Part shown: positions 9,048 to 18,440 of the stretch, one piece after another
Position numbering within the stretch: the first letter of the stretch is position 1
Layout of the letters: each line of letters opens with the position of its first letter
NCBI GenBank assembly: GCA_000512085.1
Contig: ASPP01010886.1
Span: 1 to 21,205 of the forward strand
DNA: 21,205 nt
From: Reticulomyxa filosa
Lineage: Eukaryota; Foraminifera; Reticulomyxidae
Direction: 5' to 3'
The notes under the pieces: generated by a model
The model's database searches: none
The model's input: the letters and a program-made list of their open reading frames with translations, nothing else
Told to the model about the DNA's origin: nothing
Program-made: the position numbers and the translations under genes

Positions 9048-10523
9048 ATGGAAAAAACAACAACAACAACAACAACAACAACAGAACTTTTGAATCCGAG
9101 CGATCCCGAAGTGCAGCGCGTTCGAGCGAGTGACCGCGATCGGGCATTGTTGGAACAAGTGTGGATGTACTTGACGTACCCAGAGCAAATAAGCAACGAG
9201 AAGTACCGATCGATGATGGAATGGCTGGAAGGGGGCAAAGGGTTTGGAGTGAACAATAGCGAGTTGGTAACGGAGTGGTTGCAGTCGAAAGACTGCGCGT
9301 GGGTGACGTGGAAAGACGAGCATGGCGATGAGAGAGAGAGCAAAGACTCGTTTTGTCGCATTGAAACGTACGAAGAGTTTGCATTTCGATTGGCCGTGTT
9401 AGGATTTGAGCAAATGGTGCAACGCAAATTGTTCCATCACCCCTCGTTCAATCGTCAAAACAAGGATTGGATCCAGTGCATTGGACAAAGTTCCATTCCC
9501 AATAAGTTCACATCGATGGGCAAGGCCTCGCCTGCGGGACATCGACAGAGGGCTGCTGCCGCGAGCCAAGCCTCGGCAGCAGCAACGGCGGCAGCAGCAG
9601 CGAACAAGGCCAAGCCCAATGCGTTGAAGACGGACGACAGCAAGAGTGCCTCCAAAGCCAGCACCTTGGGAGACCGCAGAATCAGTCGCAAGACATCCGC
9701 CACCATTGTCACGCCGATCAATCCTGATTTGCACGACGAAGACGACAGTGGCATCGATGAAAATGGATTGGTGGGCAGCGATGAGGACTTTAGTCTTTCT
9801 GTTCATTTGGGTGGCAAGCGACGCAAGTCCAAGCGATTAGTTGAGAGAAAAATCTCAAAGGGTTTTTTTTCTCCATAATTTATTCATATTTACATTACAC
9901 ACATACAATGGAACTTGCTATAAATCACATTAAATCACATTAAATCACATTTAAAAAAAAAAAATGATCAATGAACAAATCAAAGATATTCGATTTGGAT
10001 TGCTCGAATAGGCTCGCAACAAAAAAAAAGACGAAAACAGAACTCTCGGAAAAGAAAATATGGAAGCATCGAAGAAAGTGCGAGCAAAAACACAGCGCTG
10101 ACGAAAGAGAATGACGTCGAAGATGAAAATGAAGACAACTGGAACGAACCCGCCAACAAGAAAAGAAAACTAAATCATAACAATACTGAAAAGTCGCGCA
10201 CCTCCGCGAACAATACTCCACGCGTGTATGACAAACAGTTGGATGTCATCATCCCAACTGAGTCGAACTTGGACTTAAACGACTGCCACTTGTGGTCCGA
10301 AGACCATGTAGCCACCTGGTTGCATTATATGAACGATTGGGGGAAAAAGTATGTTCAAGCCTTCATGGATAACGGCGTCGATGGAAGGATCTTGCTAGAG
10401 TATGACATCAATGTCGTCTGCGATCTGTGCAAAGTCTCTCCGCAAGATCGCTCTCAATTCATCTTGGCTGTCAACCAACTCAGAAGTGTTCGAACTCGAT
10501 GCTTAGGCTTCTCTCAAGCCTAA
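9048..10523 (+). CDS. HSF-like DNA-binding domain protein with C-terminal SAM domain
   Basis: Exons 9048-9861 and 10012-10523 join in phase 1 (GTTTTT...AATAG), giving 441 residues. After a Thr run encoded by a CAA/ACA microsatellite, residues about 25-145 resemble a divergent heat-shock-factor DNA-binding domain: LEQVWMYLTYP, MMEWLEGGKGFGV, then YEEFAFRLAVLGFEQM (compare the HSF pattern SFVRQLNxYGF) and FHHPSFNRQNKDWI (compare FxHPxFxR). An Ala/Gln-rich linker (about 165-195), an acidic patch (about 225-250) and two basic clusters follow, with the second across the splice site (KRRKSKR, then KKRRKQ and KKRK), likely nuclear signals. Residues about 365-430 form a SAM domain (LWSEDHVATWLHYM...GVDGRILLEYD). 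The usual HSF heptad trimer region is not visible; the SAM domain may do the oligomerising. The HSF call rests on pattern, not a search. Confidence 0.72.
9862..10011 (+). other. Intron of the HSF-SAM gene
   Basis: The 150-bp intron begins GTTTTTTTTC and ends CGAATAG. It removes an early TAA and joins KISKG to SQQKKRR in frame. It holds a triple repeat ATTAAATCAC and an A run. The join continues a basic cluster on both sides, which supports it. Confidence 0.7.
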
Positions 10524-11215
10524 AACAACACATACACACCATCAAAACTAAATAAATACAAGTAAAGCATTCTCTTTCGGCATCATTGATTCGTTAGAGT
10601 GTATTTGCAAATCTCTCTTTTTTTACAAATCTTTTTTTTTTCTTCTTCTTCCAGGCCTACATTTATCTACCAAGGGGAAAAAATGTTTTGCTTCGATGAA
10701 GTGCACCCAAAAGTATATTGTTGGAAATTGGCACTAACAAAAATGCTCCTACTTCTTTGTTGTGCCGAAAATAAAGTTTGTTGGTGTACGTCTCACAATC
10801 TTTTTCACATCCTCATGCAGCTGTGTGAGTGAATTGATAACCTGGGGTTTTGCAAACAAAAAAAAATTCTATTTCATATGCTCCAGTATCACCTTTCTCA
10901 ATCAGATTTTGAAAAATTGGGCAAAATAAATAACAACACAGTACTTCCCCTTTAAAATTCGGGGATCTGTATTGTTCATTCAATAAAAGATAAGAATGTC
11001 AATAGTATTTAGTACAAAAAAAACAATACTTAAAAATTTCTTTGTAGAAACTGCAGAAGACAACACCTACAAACATGTATGAAAAGGAGTTTACGATAAA
11101 ATAAATGCTGTGTCCGTTATGCTGTAAAGTGAACTATCCACATTCGAAACTCATGCCCTCAGTTTTAAGGTACTTTTGAACAGTGCCGAGGGTCTCAAAA
11201 AAATCTCTGGAAAAT
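10524..11215 (+). other. 3' region of HSF-SAM gene and upstream region of receptor gene
   Basis: An AATAAA at about 10551 may end the HSF-SAM transcript. A strong acceptor-like pyrimidine tract ending in CAG lies at 10630-10654, but the frame after it is short and unconvincing. The rest is AT-rich and should contain the promoter of the receptor gene. An open frame at 10599-10832 has no recognisable features. Confidence 0.45.
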
Positions 11216-12515
11216 ATGACCCTTATATTGAATGGAAGCAACGAAGCGGGTCAAAAAATATTATTCCCAATGTACGGAATATGTACCATATTATTGTTAT
11301 TAATGTTGCTTGCACATTGGCTGACCTTTTCGAAGCGTTGTGGTTGGCGTCGTGTCTGCTGGTGTGTGTTTTCTGCAGAGAGCGCAAATGAACGTCCAAA
11401 AAACAGAGAAAGTGCACTGTCAATAAAGAACCGTTCCCCGTTCAGCGGGCCAATATTGTCGCGGATGTGTTCGTACCCGCATATGTTACATACATGCACA
11501 ACGTTAGCAATAATGTTCGGCATTTTGTTCAATATATTCAGTGTGATAGACTATCATCAAATAAACTTCCATTCATGTCACACGTTTGGTGCGACCTCAT
11601 TGATCTTCTATTCTCTCCACAAGTTTTGCATCTACACAACATTTGTAATACGATTTTATTCCTCTTTCACAGGAAGTCTATTTGGGGCAGATTGGAAGAC
11701 CACCTGCTTCATTGAAGGACTTACTCTGTTTGTTACTGCGTCTGCAATCGCTCTGGAATCTACTGTCGGAATATTTAGGTATTCTGGCAAAGCGTCTAAT
11801 GGAGGAAATATTTGCATTGCTACATATCCTTTTTGGGCAAGCTTATTACTTGTCTCGAGCGATCTGTTCATGAATCTTCTTTTATTGGTTTTGTTTATTA
11901 GGCCTTTGGCGTATCTTCACAATCGAATCAATGCAGAGAGTATCAGAGTTATTTTGAAAATAATCTAATCGTCATATATTTATATATAATATACATATAT
12001 ATGTATATATATGTATGTATATGCATATATGATAACATGCACGCTTCAAATATAGAAAATATATAACGTACATATGCACGCATATGCACAATATAAAAAT
12101 ACGGGAATAACCAAAACAAGCATCGCAAAATCGCATAATATAACAAAAGGAAACTACGATGACAGATCACTCCCGTCAAGTAGACCGCCTAGAGTCCATC
12201 AAATTGGATAGGTTAAAATCCACAAAAACAGCTCGTGGATCGACGCACCCACAAAATGATCCGAATGTGTATTTCAGGCTGTCGATCAAAGTCATTGTCC
12301 TTGCCTCAGTCATGGTTTGTAGCACTTTCTTCGCACTGTTGTTGTACGCTGTCTTGAAATGGACCGTTGGCATTATGATTGATATTGTTATCAATTGCTT
12401 GTGCTTGTTAATGACCTTTCGTCATTACGATCTGTTTTATTATTTTTTGTGCAAATGTTGCAACGTTTTTTGCACCTTTAGTTGCAAAAAAGTACTTTTT
12501 ATTCCAGCAACATAG
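11216..12515 (+). CDS. Seven-transmembrane receptor-like protein
   Basis: Exons 11216-11939 and 12166-12515 join in phase 1 across a 226-bp intron, giving about 357 residues. The frame is open from a GTG at 11183; the ATG at 11216 gives a short N-terminus with an NGS glycosylation site. Hydrophobic segments in order: LFPMYGICTILLLLMLLAHWL; a second around CTTLAIMFGILFNIF; a third after SCHTFGATSLIFYSL; a fourth around GLTLFVTASAIAL; a fifth around SLLLVSSDLFMNLLLLVLFI. After a charged cytoplasmic-type loop crossing the splice come two more, VIVLASVMVCSTFFALLLYAV and a seventh near VGIMIDIVINCLCLL. A Cys at the start of segment 3 is as in many GPCRs. A DRY or NPxxY motif is not seen. The class is therefore unassigned; a lineage-specific GPCR-like family is likely. 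Confidence 0.72.
11940..12165 (+). other. Intron of the receptor gene with ATATGT repeat
   Basis: It begins GTATCA and ends GATGACAG. Both sides are phase 1. Bases about 11975-12075 are alternating TATATG/CATATA-rich sequence. The in-frame stop TAA in the first exon frame at about 11966 requires splicing to reach the last two membrane segments. The acceptor lacks a good pyrimidine tract, so a different acceptor is possible. Confidence 0.55.
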
Positions 12516-13797
12516 TTTGCTTACCTAACTTTTTCACTTTCTTTTTTTTTCCTCTTAAGCTTTTCTTGAATTGACTACCGTGTCATCATTAGGTCTTTTT
12601 TCTTTTGTTTCTTTGTTGGTGGGTGTAAAGTATTCATTTCTCTTACGTATATTTTGTTATTTCTGAAATTGTCTGGAAATCGAGAATCTGTGGGATACGA
12701 ACTTAATAATCACTTTGATTACATACTTGCACCTTTTTTTGTAAATATACATTCTTACTTATCGTATTACTTGAGACTACTATTTTCTTGGACAAATGCT
12801 TGAGAAAATATCTGAATCCAAAGAACAAAAGCTAAACTGACAGAATAAAAATAATAAAGTTACAACATTTGGATTTTAATTTGTGCACTGTAGTGACACT
12901 ACTTATGTCACAAAGGAGTCAGTATGACTCCAAATATTGCAATTTTCCTTTTAATTTAAATTAAAAACTCATTTTCACTTTTCTTAAAACGTGCTTTCCC
13001 GCTCCAGATTCTCTACAGCACTTTAAAATATGTTGTATGAAAAGTATCGTAATACAAGAAATTTTTATTTTTTGAATTTGATTTGTTTTATAAAGGAGCC
13101 AAAAATGGTCAAGTCGATGAATAGTTGTTTGTAGGATATATTTATTTTTACAATAAAATAAACATTTTGTGGAATTAATTCTCTTGTTGTTAATTTTTTC
13201 CATAATATTGGCACAATATTTATGTAGTTTTATCTATTTGCCAAACTTTGCAGTTTTCACACAATTTTTTTTTGTAAAGAGAAAAATGCGATTTTAATGC
13301 TAAAAAAAACTGCCTAGTCAAAACGTTGCAACAAAAAAATTACAAACCAAATTGATTAGAAACCTGCTAAAATTTTTTCATGCAAAAGTAATCCTTATTT
13401 AATGCTAAAAATTATATAAAGTGATAGAACATAATGTTTGCTTCTCTAAGTAACAAATCACAGTTATGAAAACAAAAGCCAGAAATCTGTCATTTTCATC
13501 AATTTTGCTATCTAATTTTCATTATTCTTTTGGAACTGTCAAGAAATTTTTTAGCTTGGTTTGTTTTGTAAAGAGTTGCTTGTATTGAATTTTGATAACA
13601 GGCCAGAAGCTAATTTCTTTTAAACCAGAGTATTATTTTACGCAGAAAGACGGTGAATTATTGTTGCTTTGTCTGGATTGTTTGAAGAATCTTTTAAGTT
13701 GGGAAGTGCTGTACAGAGTAGAGGGTTTAGGTTGCTCTAACTTTTTTTTGGAAGTAGTATTTCGATAGGTAAAACTACTGACAATTTTGTACACAAG
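12516..13797. other. AT-rich intergenic region, 1.3 kb
   Basis: No convincing gene is present. An 80-codon minus frame at 12961-13203 starts with ATG but has Lys/Ile/Asn-rich composition typical of chance frames here. Two adjacent short hairpins lie at 12890-12931. The 3' part should contain the promoter of the GYF-WH2 gene. Confidence 0.5.
12890..12931. other. Two adjacent perfect hairpins
   Basis: GTAGTGACACTAC (12890-12902) has six-base arms with a single-base centre. GGAGTCAGTATGACTCC (12915-12931) has seven-base arms and a three-base loop, and contains TGACTC, the core of AP-1/GCN4-like sites. Both sit in otherwise featureless AT-rich DNA. Confidence 0.7.
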
Positions 13798-15221
13798 ATG
13801 TCTTGGCATTACGTTACCTCATCTGGTGACTCTCGAGGTCCAGTCGGTGTTAAGGAATTACAATCAAAATATGAAAGTGGCGAAATCAACGACGAATCAT
13901 ACGTGTGGAACGGAGCAGATGTCAACCAATGGACGGCATTAAGTCAGGTTCCTAGTCTGTATAGCCAAGTCAAACCTAGCAGTCAACCAAAACCACCCTG
14001 TTACGTTCAATCTGTATTGTCAGAACTAAAGAATGTTCAATTTAATTCAAATACTTTTTTTCCCCCCTTCTTACCCCGCCCAAAAAAAAATGATGGAACC
14101 AAACCCCCTTTTAAAAAACGTATACTAAAGTATTCAATAGTGAACAAAAAATGTATTTATGTTTATCTTTTCTTTTTTTTCAACTCAAAATAAGCACAAA
14201 TTTCAATTCAAAAATAAACCAATCAAACAAAATAAATGACAACAATAGCTGGTGGCTCGTCTGCACCTCGCAGAAATCGTATGTTGTATATCTATTGTAT
14301 TTAGATTGAACAAAGGAATGGGAGGGGAGAGGTTAGAAGGGAGCAAACAAACAAAAAAAAAAATAATAAAATTTCATTCAATCATATTTTCCTCTCAAAT
14401 GAACCAATAGCTCTTGGCGGTGGTGGCGTACGTGCCAATTTACTTGCTGGTATCCAAGCAGGAGCAAAATTGAAAAAAGTGGACGAGTCCGAAAAGAAAG
14501 ATGGTAAATAGTGTTTGTTTTTATTGTTTCAAAGAGTTTGCACTAGCCAAAATTAGAATTGTTGAATAAATTTTTTTTTGCTACTACAATACAAACCCGA
14601 ATCTTTTTTTTGGTGTATTCTTCCCTTATTTAAAAAACAAAACAAAAACTTACTTAAAATAATTTTCAATAGTAAGCAGTGCAGTTCCTGTAAGCAGCGG
14701 AAATTCAGGTAGTAGTGAAGGAGAAGGTAGTTCATCATCTTCAGCTTCAGCCCCAGTTTCAGCCCCTTCTCGACCATTGGGAGGCAAAATGACAATGCAA
14801 GAGCAGATGGCAATGGTGTTAAAGAACAGAGGAGCGGGCAAAACAGCACCTAGTGGCGGTGGGGTTGCAACTAAAGAAACTGCAAAAGCAACAACCACGT
14901 CAACCCCAACCACAACAGCCAGTGCAAAACCTCCTGTTGCAGTTAAATCTGCCACCACGGCTCCCAGCTCAGTACCTTCATGGAAACAAAAATCCCATGC
15001 CTCATCCGGCTCAAACTCAATATCTACAGTCTCCAAACCTGTCGAAGCAGAGGTATGTATTCTCACTTCTCTTTTTCCCATCCTCACGCAATATTTACTT
15101 TTTTTTTTTCTTCTTCAAACAGGCACCAGGTACCAGTGATAGCAGAATTGAAAAAATTAAAAACTTGTTGAACAATGCAGAAGAGTGGCAACTTCAAGCA
15201 ATTGAAAAAATTCTTTCTTAA
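13798..15221 (+). CDS. GYF-domain plus WH2 actin-binding protein (5 exons)
   Basis: Exons 13798-13999, 14249-14278, 14411-14503, 14673-15052 and 15123-15221 join with consistent phases (1,1,1,0) into 267 residues. Donors at 14279 and 15053 are GTATGT. Residues 1-60 are a GYF_2-type domain (MSWHYVTSSGDSRGPVGVKE, then VWNGADVNQW). Residues about 83-101 are a WH2 motif: RANLLAGIQAGAKLKKV has the helix and the LKKV signature that bind monomeric actin. A Ser/Ala/Pro-rich region follows, and MTMQEQMAMVLKNR (148-161) may be a second short actin-binding helix. After a Thr/Pro linker, the last exon encodes a helix (IEKIKNLLNNAEEWQLQAIEKIL) that could make oligomers. GYF domains bind proline-rich peptides, so this may recruit actin to proline-rich partners. 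No EVH1 or other Ena/VASP domain is present. Confidence 0.85.
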
Positions 15222-15445
15222 CTTTTGTTTAGTTTTTTTTTCCGACTCTCTAGTTCGAAAAAAGAGAAAAAGTTGTTGTGCGGTTTAGCAAAATTTTATA
15301 GTAAACAGTTCGGCGGTTGTTGCCTAGGGGGTTGTTTTCGTCGAAACTTGTGTAAATGTTGACTATTTTGTGAACAATTGCATCACTCATGCAATGAACT
15401 ATTTTGCTAAATAACTTATTAATCCCCCTCTTTATCTTCAAAATA
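15222..15445. other. Intergenic region between convergent genes
   Basis: The GYF-WH2 gene (plus) and RING-H2 gene (minus) converge here, so this 224-bp stretch should hold both 3' untranslated regions. No other structure is seen. Confidence 0.5.
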
Positions 15446-16129
15446 TCAAAATTGATCAATTGGCAATCGACACACAGGACAAACATGGTTTTGGCTCAGC
15501 CAAGTATCAATTTCTTTTTTGTGAAAAAAGTGAAAACACGGAAGTCGTCTGACTTGTTCTCCGTTTGCAAACTTTTCCAAACATATCAAACACTTTTCAA
15601 GAATTTTTGTTTTTGGGCGATGTGTCTCGGCTTTAAAGGTATTCAAAGGCAATTTTTCAATATCATCTTTCGAAGCGCCTTGCGGAGTATTTGGAAACAA
15701 TTTTTCTTTTTGTTCATCGGTCAATGTGTCGAAATCTAAAAAATAATGCCTCAAGTTTGCTGGAACACTCATTATATCAAATTCTTTCTTTGTTTGTTTA
15801 TTGGTTTCTTGATTCTCGTGTTCACTATTTGCATCTTCAGTACTGCTATCACCCTCTTCCTCATCATTTTTATATTCAGAAGCTTTTTCTTCAATACGAT
15901 CGTCCCTTAAGAATTAAAATTATTCAAAATTAAAATGTACAGAGAGTGTAAACACCTTTTTGTGTTAACTGTGTTCTGCCTGTTCTGGTCGTTGTCTTTG
16001 CTTGCATGTTCGTCATTCCAGGACTGTACCACGTTTGCAACATTGGACACAGTAATGTTGGGACTGTTCTGAATTATGACAATTCTTTGCAGGACTTGGA
16101 CAAGTTTAAGGAAGTTGTAGTAAAAAATT
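15446..16129 (-). CDS. RING-H2 type protein with substituted zinc ligand (5' end unresolved)
   Basis: The last exon, 15905-15446, encodes an acidic linker, then MSVPANLRHYFLDF, then a RING-H2 at the C-terminus: CLICLEKF, LPCFHFFHKKEIDTWL, HVCPVCR. A 50-bp intron (15955-15906, phase 2) joins an upstream exon (about 16129-15956) that reads VQSWNDEHASKDNDQNRQNT before the join. No ATG lies in that exon, so translation should start in an exon further right that I could not place, or at the ATG at 15772 within the last exon. RING-H2 proteins are E3 ubiquitin ligases. The ligand pattern is Cys, Cys, Cys, His, His, Glu, Cys, Cys: the sixth Cys is Glu (HKKE where most members have HxxC), so activity is uncertain. 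Convergent with the GYF-WH2 gene. Confidence 0.75.
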
Positions 16130-17360
16130 CTAACGTAAAGTCATTTATTCAGCTAACACGAACTCTGGTATGGAGTACAATTAACGTGTTTATAGTTTTT
16201 TAAATAGACATAGAAAAAGTGCGGAATCTGCGCTAGGTGTAATACAAAATTTATTTGTTGAGTAAAACTTATACGATTCAAATGCACATTCTAAAAAGTG
16301 TATTTCATGTGATTATATTAGGAGTATAATTAAATTTCAAAGTTGCGATTATTGCGTAAAAATAAGCTCAATTATTGCCCAAGTCAAGGGTATTTTATTG
16401 ATGTATATATTGTATTTATCATAATAGTGAGTCTGTAGAAAATATCAATTATTTGTAACATATTTATTTAACATGAATGAAACTTCTTTTAATTTTTATA
16501 AATATTTGACTAATTTTATCTTTAAAAAAATTGATTTTTGCATGGCAGAATGATAACACAATAAAATGACTTAATTGCTATACAAAAAAATTATAACAAA
16601 TTTACAGTGTACTTTTCAATATCACATCAAGATATGACTGTTAAAATATTTGAGCAATATATTTGAATTTCTTCATTGACGATCGTTGAATGAAAATATG
16701 GACAAAACGGACAAGTAATAAAAAATTATTTATTCATCAATGTAGAATCAGTTATAAATATAAGGCATTTGAACGCTAGTGTATGAAGTTGACTAGCTTG
16801 TCTAGACTGAAATGTCAAGTGTAATATGAAAATCCAATCTTAATTGACTAGAAATTATATTGTAAAAACAATAAAATCACCAATCAAATTGGAATAAACC
16901 GCAAAATTGGATATTTTTCATCAAATCAATACGAAAGCAAAACCAGTATGTATTTAAAGTGTTTCAATACACTTCTGAAGTGTGACATTGGGGAGTCAAA
17001 TACCAACACCAATATTCATCTAGCCGGATATTGGCTAAATTATGTATATTGATGATTTTATCTAACTAACTTTGGATGTGTTTTAAACTAGACTTTGTTG
17101 TGTGATTTAAACATGTAATATTCCATTGTTGTTTGTATTACATTTCAATAACTGTTCAATGGCCTTGGTGAAGTGGGTAAGATTTACTATGTCTATTCTC
17201 TTCATCAGTCTTGTTATGTGACGTGGACACATTTTGCTTCATAATAAGTATTCTTCTTATCAATACGAAGCATATTCATTCTTTTTACTTGAAATAGTCC
17301 AAACTCCTAAAGTAAAATACTTCAAAATAAAGATCCAGGTTCAAATTGTTTTTTTTTAGA
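16130..17360. other. AT-rich gene-poor stretch
   Basis: No open frame worth reporting on either strand, no tRNA-like clover and no strong repeat. It may include the unseen 5' end of the RING-H2 gene. Nothing else can be supported. Confidence 0.5.
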
Positions 17361-17364
17361 CATA

Positions 17365-18225
17365 TTACAACAAATGAAAATATGATAAACAGAAAATATA
17401 TTTACGCAAACCTTCGAATAGAGCTGCTATCCATCGCGTTGATTGATACTTGTTTTTTTTTTCTTTCTTCGCCAGTTTGTTCATAACTACAGTAAAATTT
17501 TTTCTTATGGACTGATTTGTGAGCCTACTACGATCACTCAGTGGGGACACAATTTGAAGAGGCCAACACGTGTAGCCAGAAGCAAGAGCAGCTCGAACAT
17601 TTACAAATAGTACAAATGCCATTTGTTATTGAGGGTAAAAGACCACAATGCTTTTGACACACTATCCAAATATTGAGAGCTGAATCTTGCATAACAGCAG
17701 GAGCATAGTCCGAAAATGCAATACGTATACGCCAACGTCTGTTGTTTAAATCGCAAAAGCATTTACTTGGCACAATGGATAAATCTTTTGGATAGATGTC
17801 TTGTTTTTTAAATCCACATCATCAGGAGAATGACAGACTATTGTGAGTATAGTGGAGTGTGGATGGAGGTACCAAGAATTGCATACTTGTGCTTTGGTAC
17901 GATATATCGGAGGTGACATGTAATGTGTAGATATGTATCCACAGTCAGCGACAATTGGGACCTCCATGTTGAACATTGAAAGATGCTACTGGGTATGGTC
18001 GACCAATATCACATATGCAATCGACAAGTTATTATGCGAAGTAAAACTGCAATTTGAATTTGATGTAACTTATTCTATTGGTAGTCGTTGTGTCATTATT
18101 TGTCACATGAACGGATTGTCATATTGGATGCAGAGTTAGTGGTCACTTGATAGAACGTCGTAATATTGCTGACACTTTGAATAGCGAAATGATAATATTG
18201 AACGCAGGTACAACTATATGAACTT
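17365..18225 (-). pseudogene. Decayed Cys-rich coding region, frames shifted and interrupted
   Basis: Minus-strand protein-like text continues through three frames. From right to left: a segment with CTCVQYYHFAIQSVSNITT ending in SCDK and a stop; a segment NDTTTTNRISYIKFKLQFYF; a segment HNNLSIAYVILVDHTQ, then TAG, then an ORF from ATG 17976 with DCGYISTHYMSPP and CNSWYLHPHSTILTIVC. At an A6 run (17809-17804) that frame gives way to the -1 frame with DIYPKDLSIVPSKCFC and NNRRWRIRIAFSDYAP, which ends at 17534. Another frame starting MAFVLFVNVRAALASG continues to 17365. The segments share a loose pattern (Cys, then N-R, then alternating hydrophobics, then L-x-I), suggesting repeated beta-rich modules. 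I recognise no family. A pseudogene is the simplest reading; sequencing errors in homopolymers or unrecognised introns are alternatives. Confidence 0.4.
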
Positions 18226-18227
18226 CA

Positions 18228-18440
18228 TTGCTTTTTTTCATTTCATTTATTTTTTCTTTTTTAATTTTCTCAATAATTTTTTTCTTTTTTCTTTTTTTAC
18301 ATTTATATTCTATTTTCTTCTTTTTTTCTATTTTCTTCTTTTTTCCTTTTTTCTATTTTCCTTTTCTTTTTTTCCTTTTTATTATACAATTTTCTTTTTC
18401 TTATTCTTTTTTTACTTTATTTTTCTCCATCCACCCACAA
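18228..18440 (+). repeat. Pyrimidine-rich low-complexity tract
   Basis: About 200 bases of T with interspersed C on the plus strand, with TTTTTC and TTTTCTTC units and few purines. The open frames crossing it on the plus strand are Phe/Ser/Leu runs caused by composition and are not genes. Confidence 0.85.

Noticed and set aside
8924-9427. Long minus-strand frames of up to 167 codons opposite the HSF-SAM gene
   Set aside because: They are antisense to the microsatellite and the DNA-binding domain; three minus-strand frames are open at once, as expected from composition, and none has a domain.
12961-13203. 80-codon minus-strand ORF with ATG start
   Set aside because: Lys/Asn/Ile-rich composition equals that of random AT-rich DNA; no domain, no conserved-looking motif and no splice support.
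16006-16203. Plus-strand 65-codon frame (VIPGLYHVCNIGH...)
   Set aside because: It reads well, but the minus strand continues the RING-H2 gene across a phase-consistent splice, which is stronger evidence.
17746-18139. Stop codon reassignment (TAA/TAG read as Gln)
   Set aside because: Reading the two stops as Gln would extend the frame near 18060-17976, but TAA, TAG and TGA end or flank the other genes in the window as ordinary stops, so decay is more likely.
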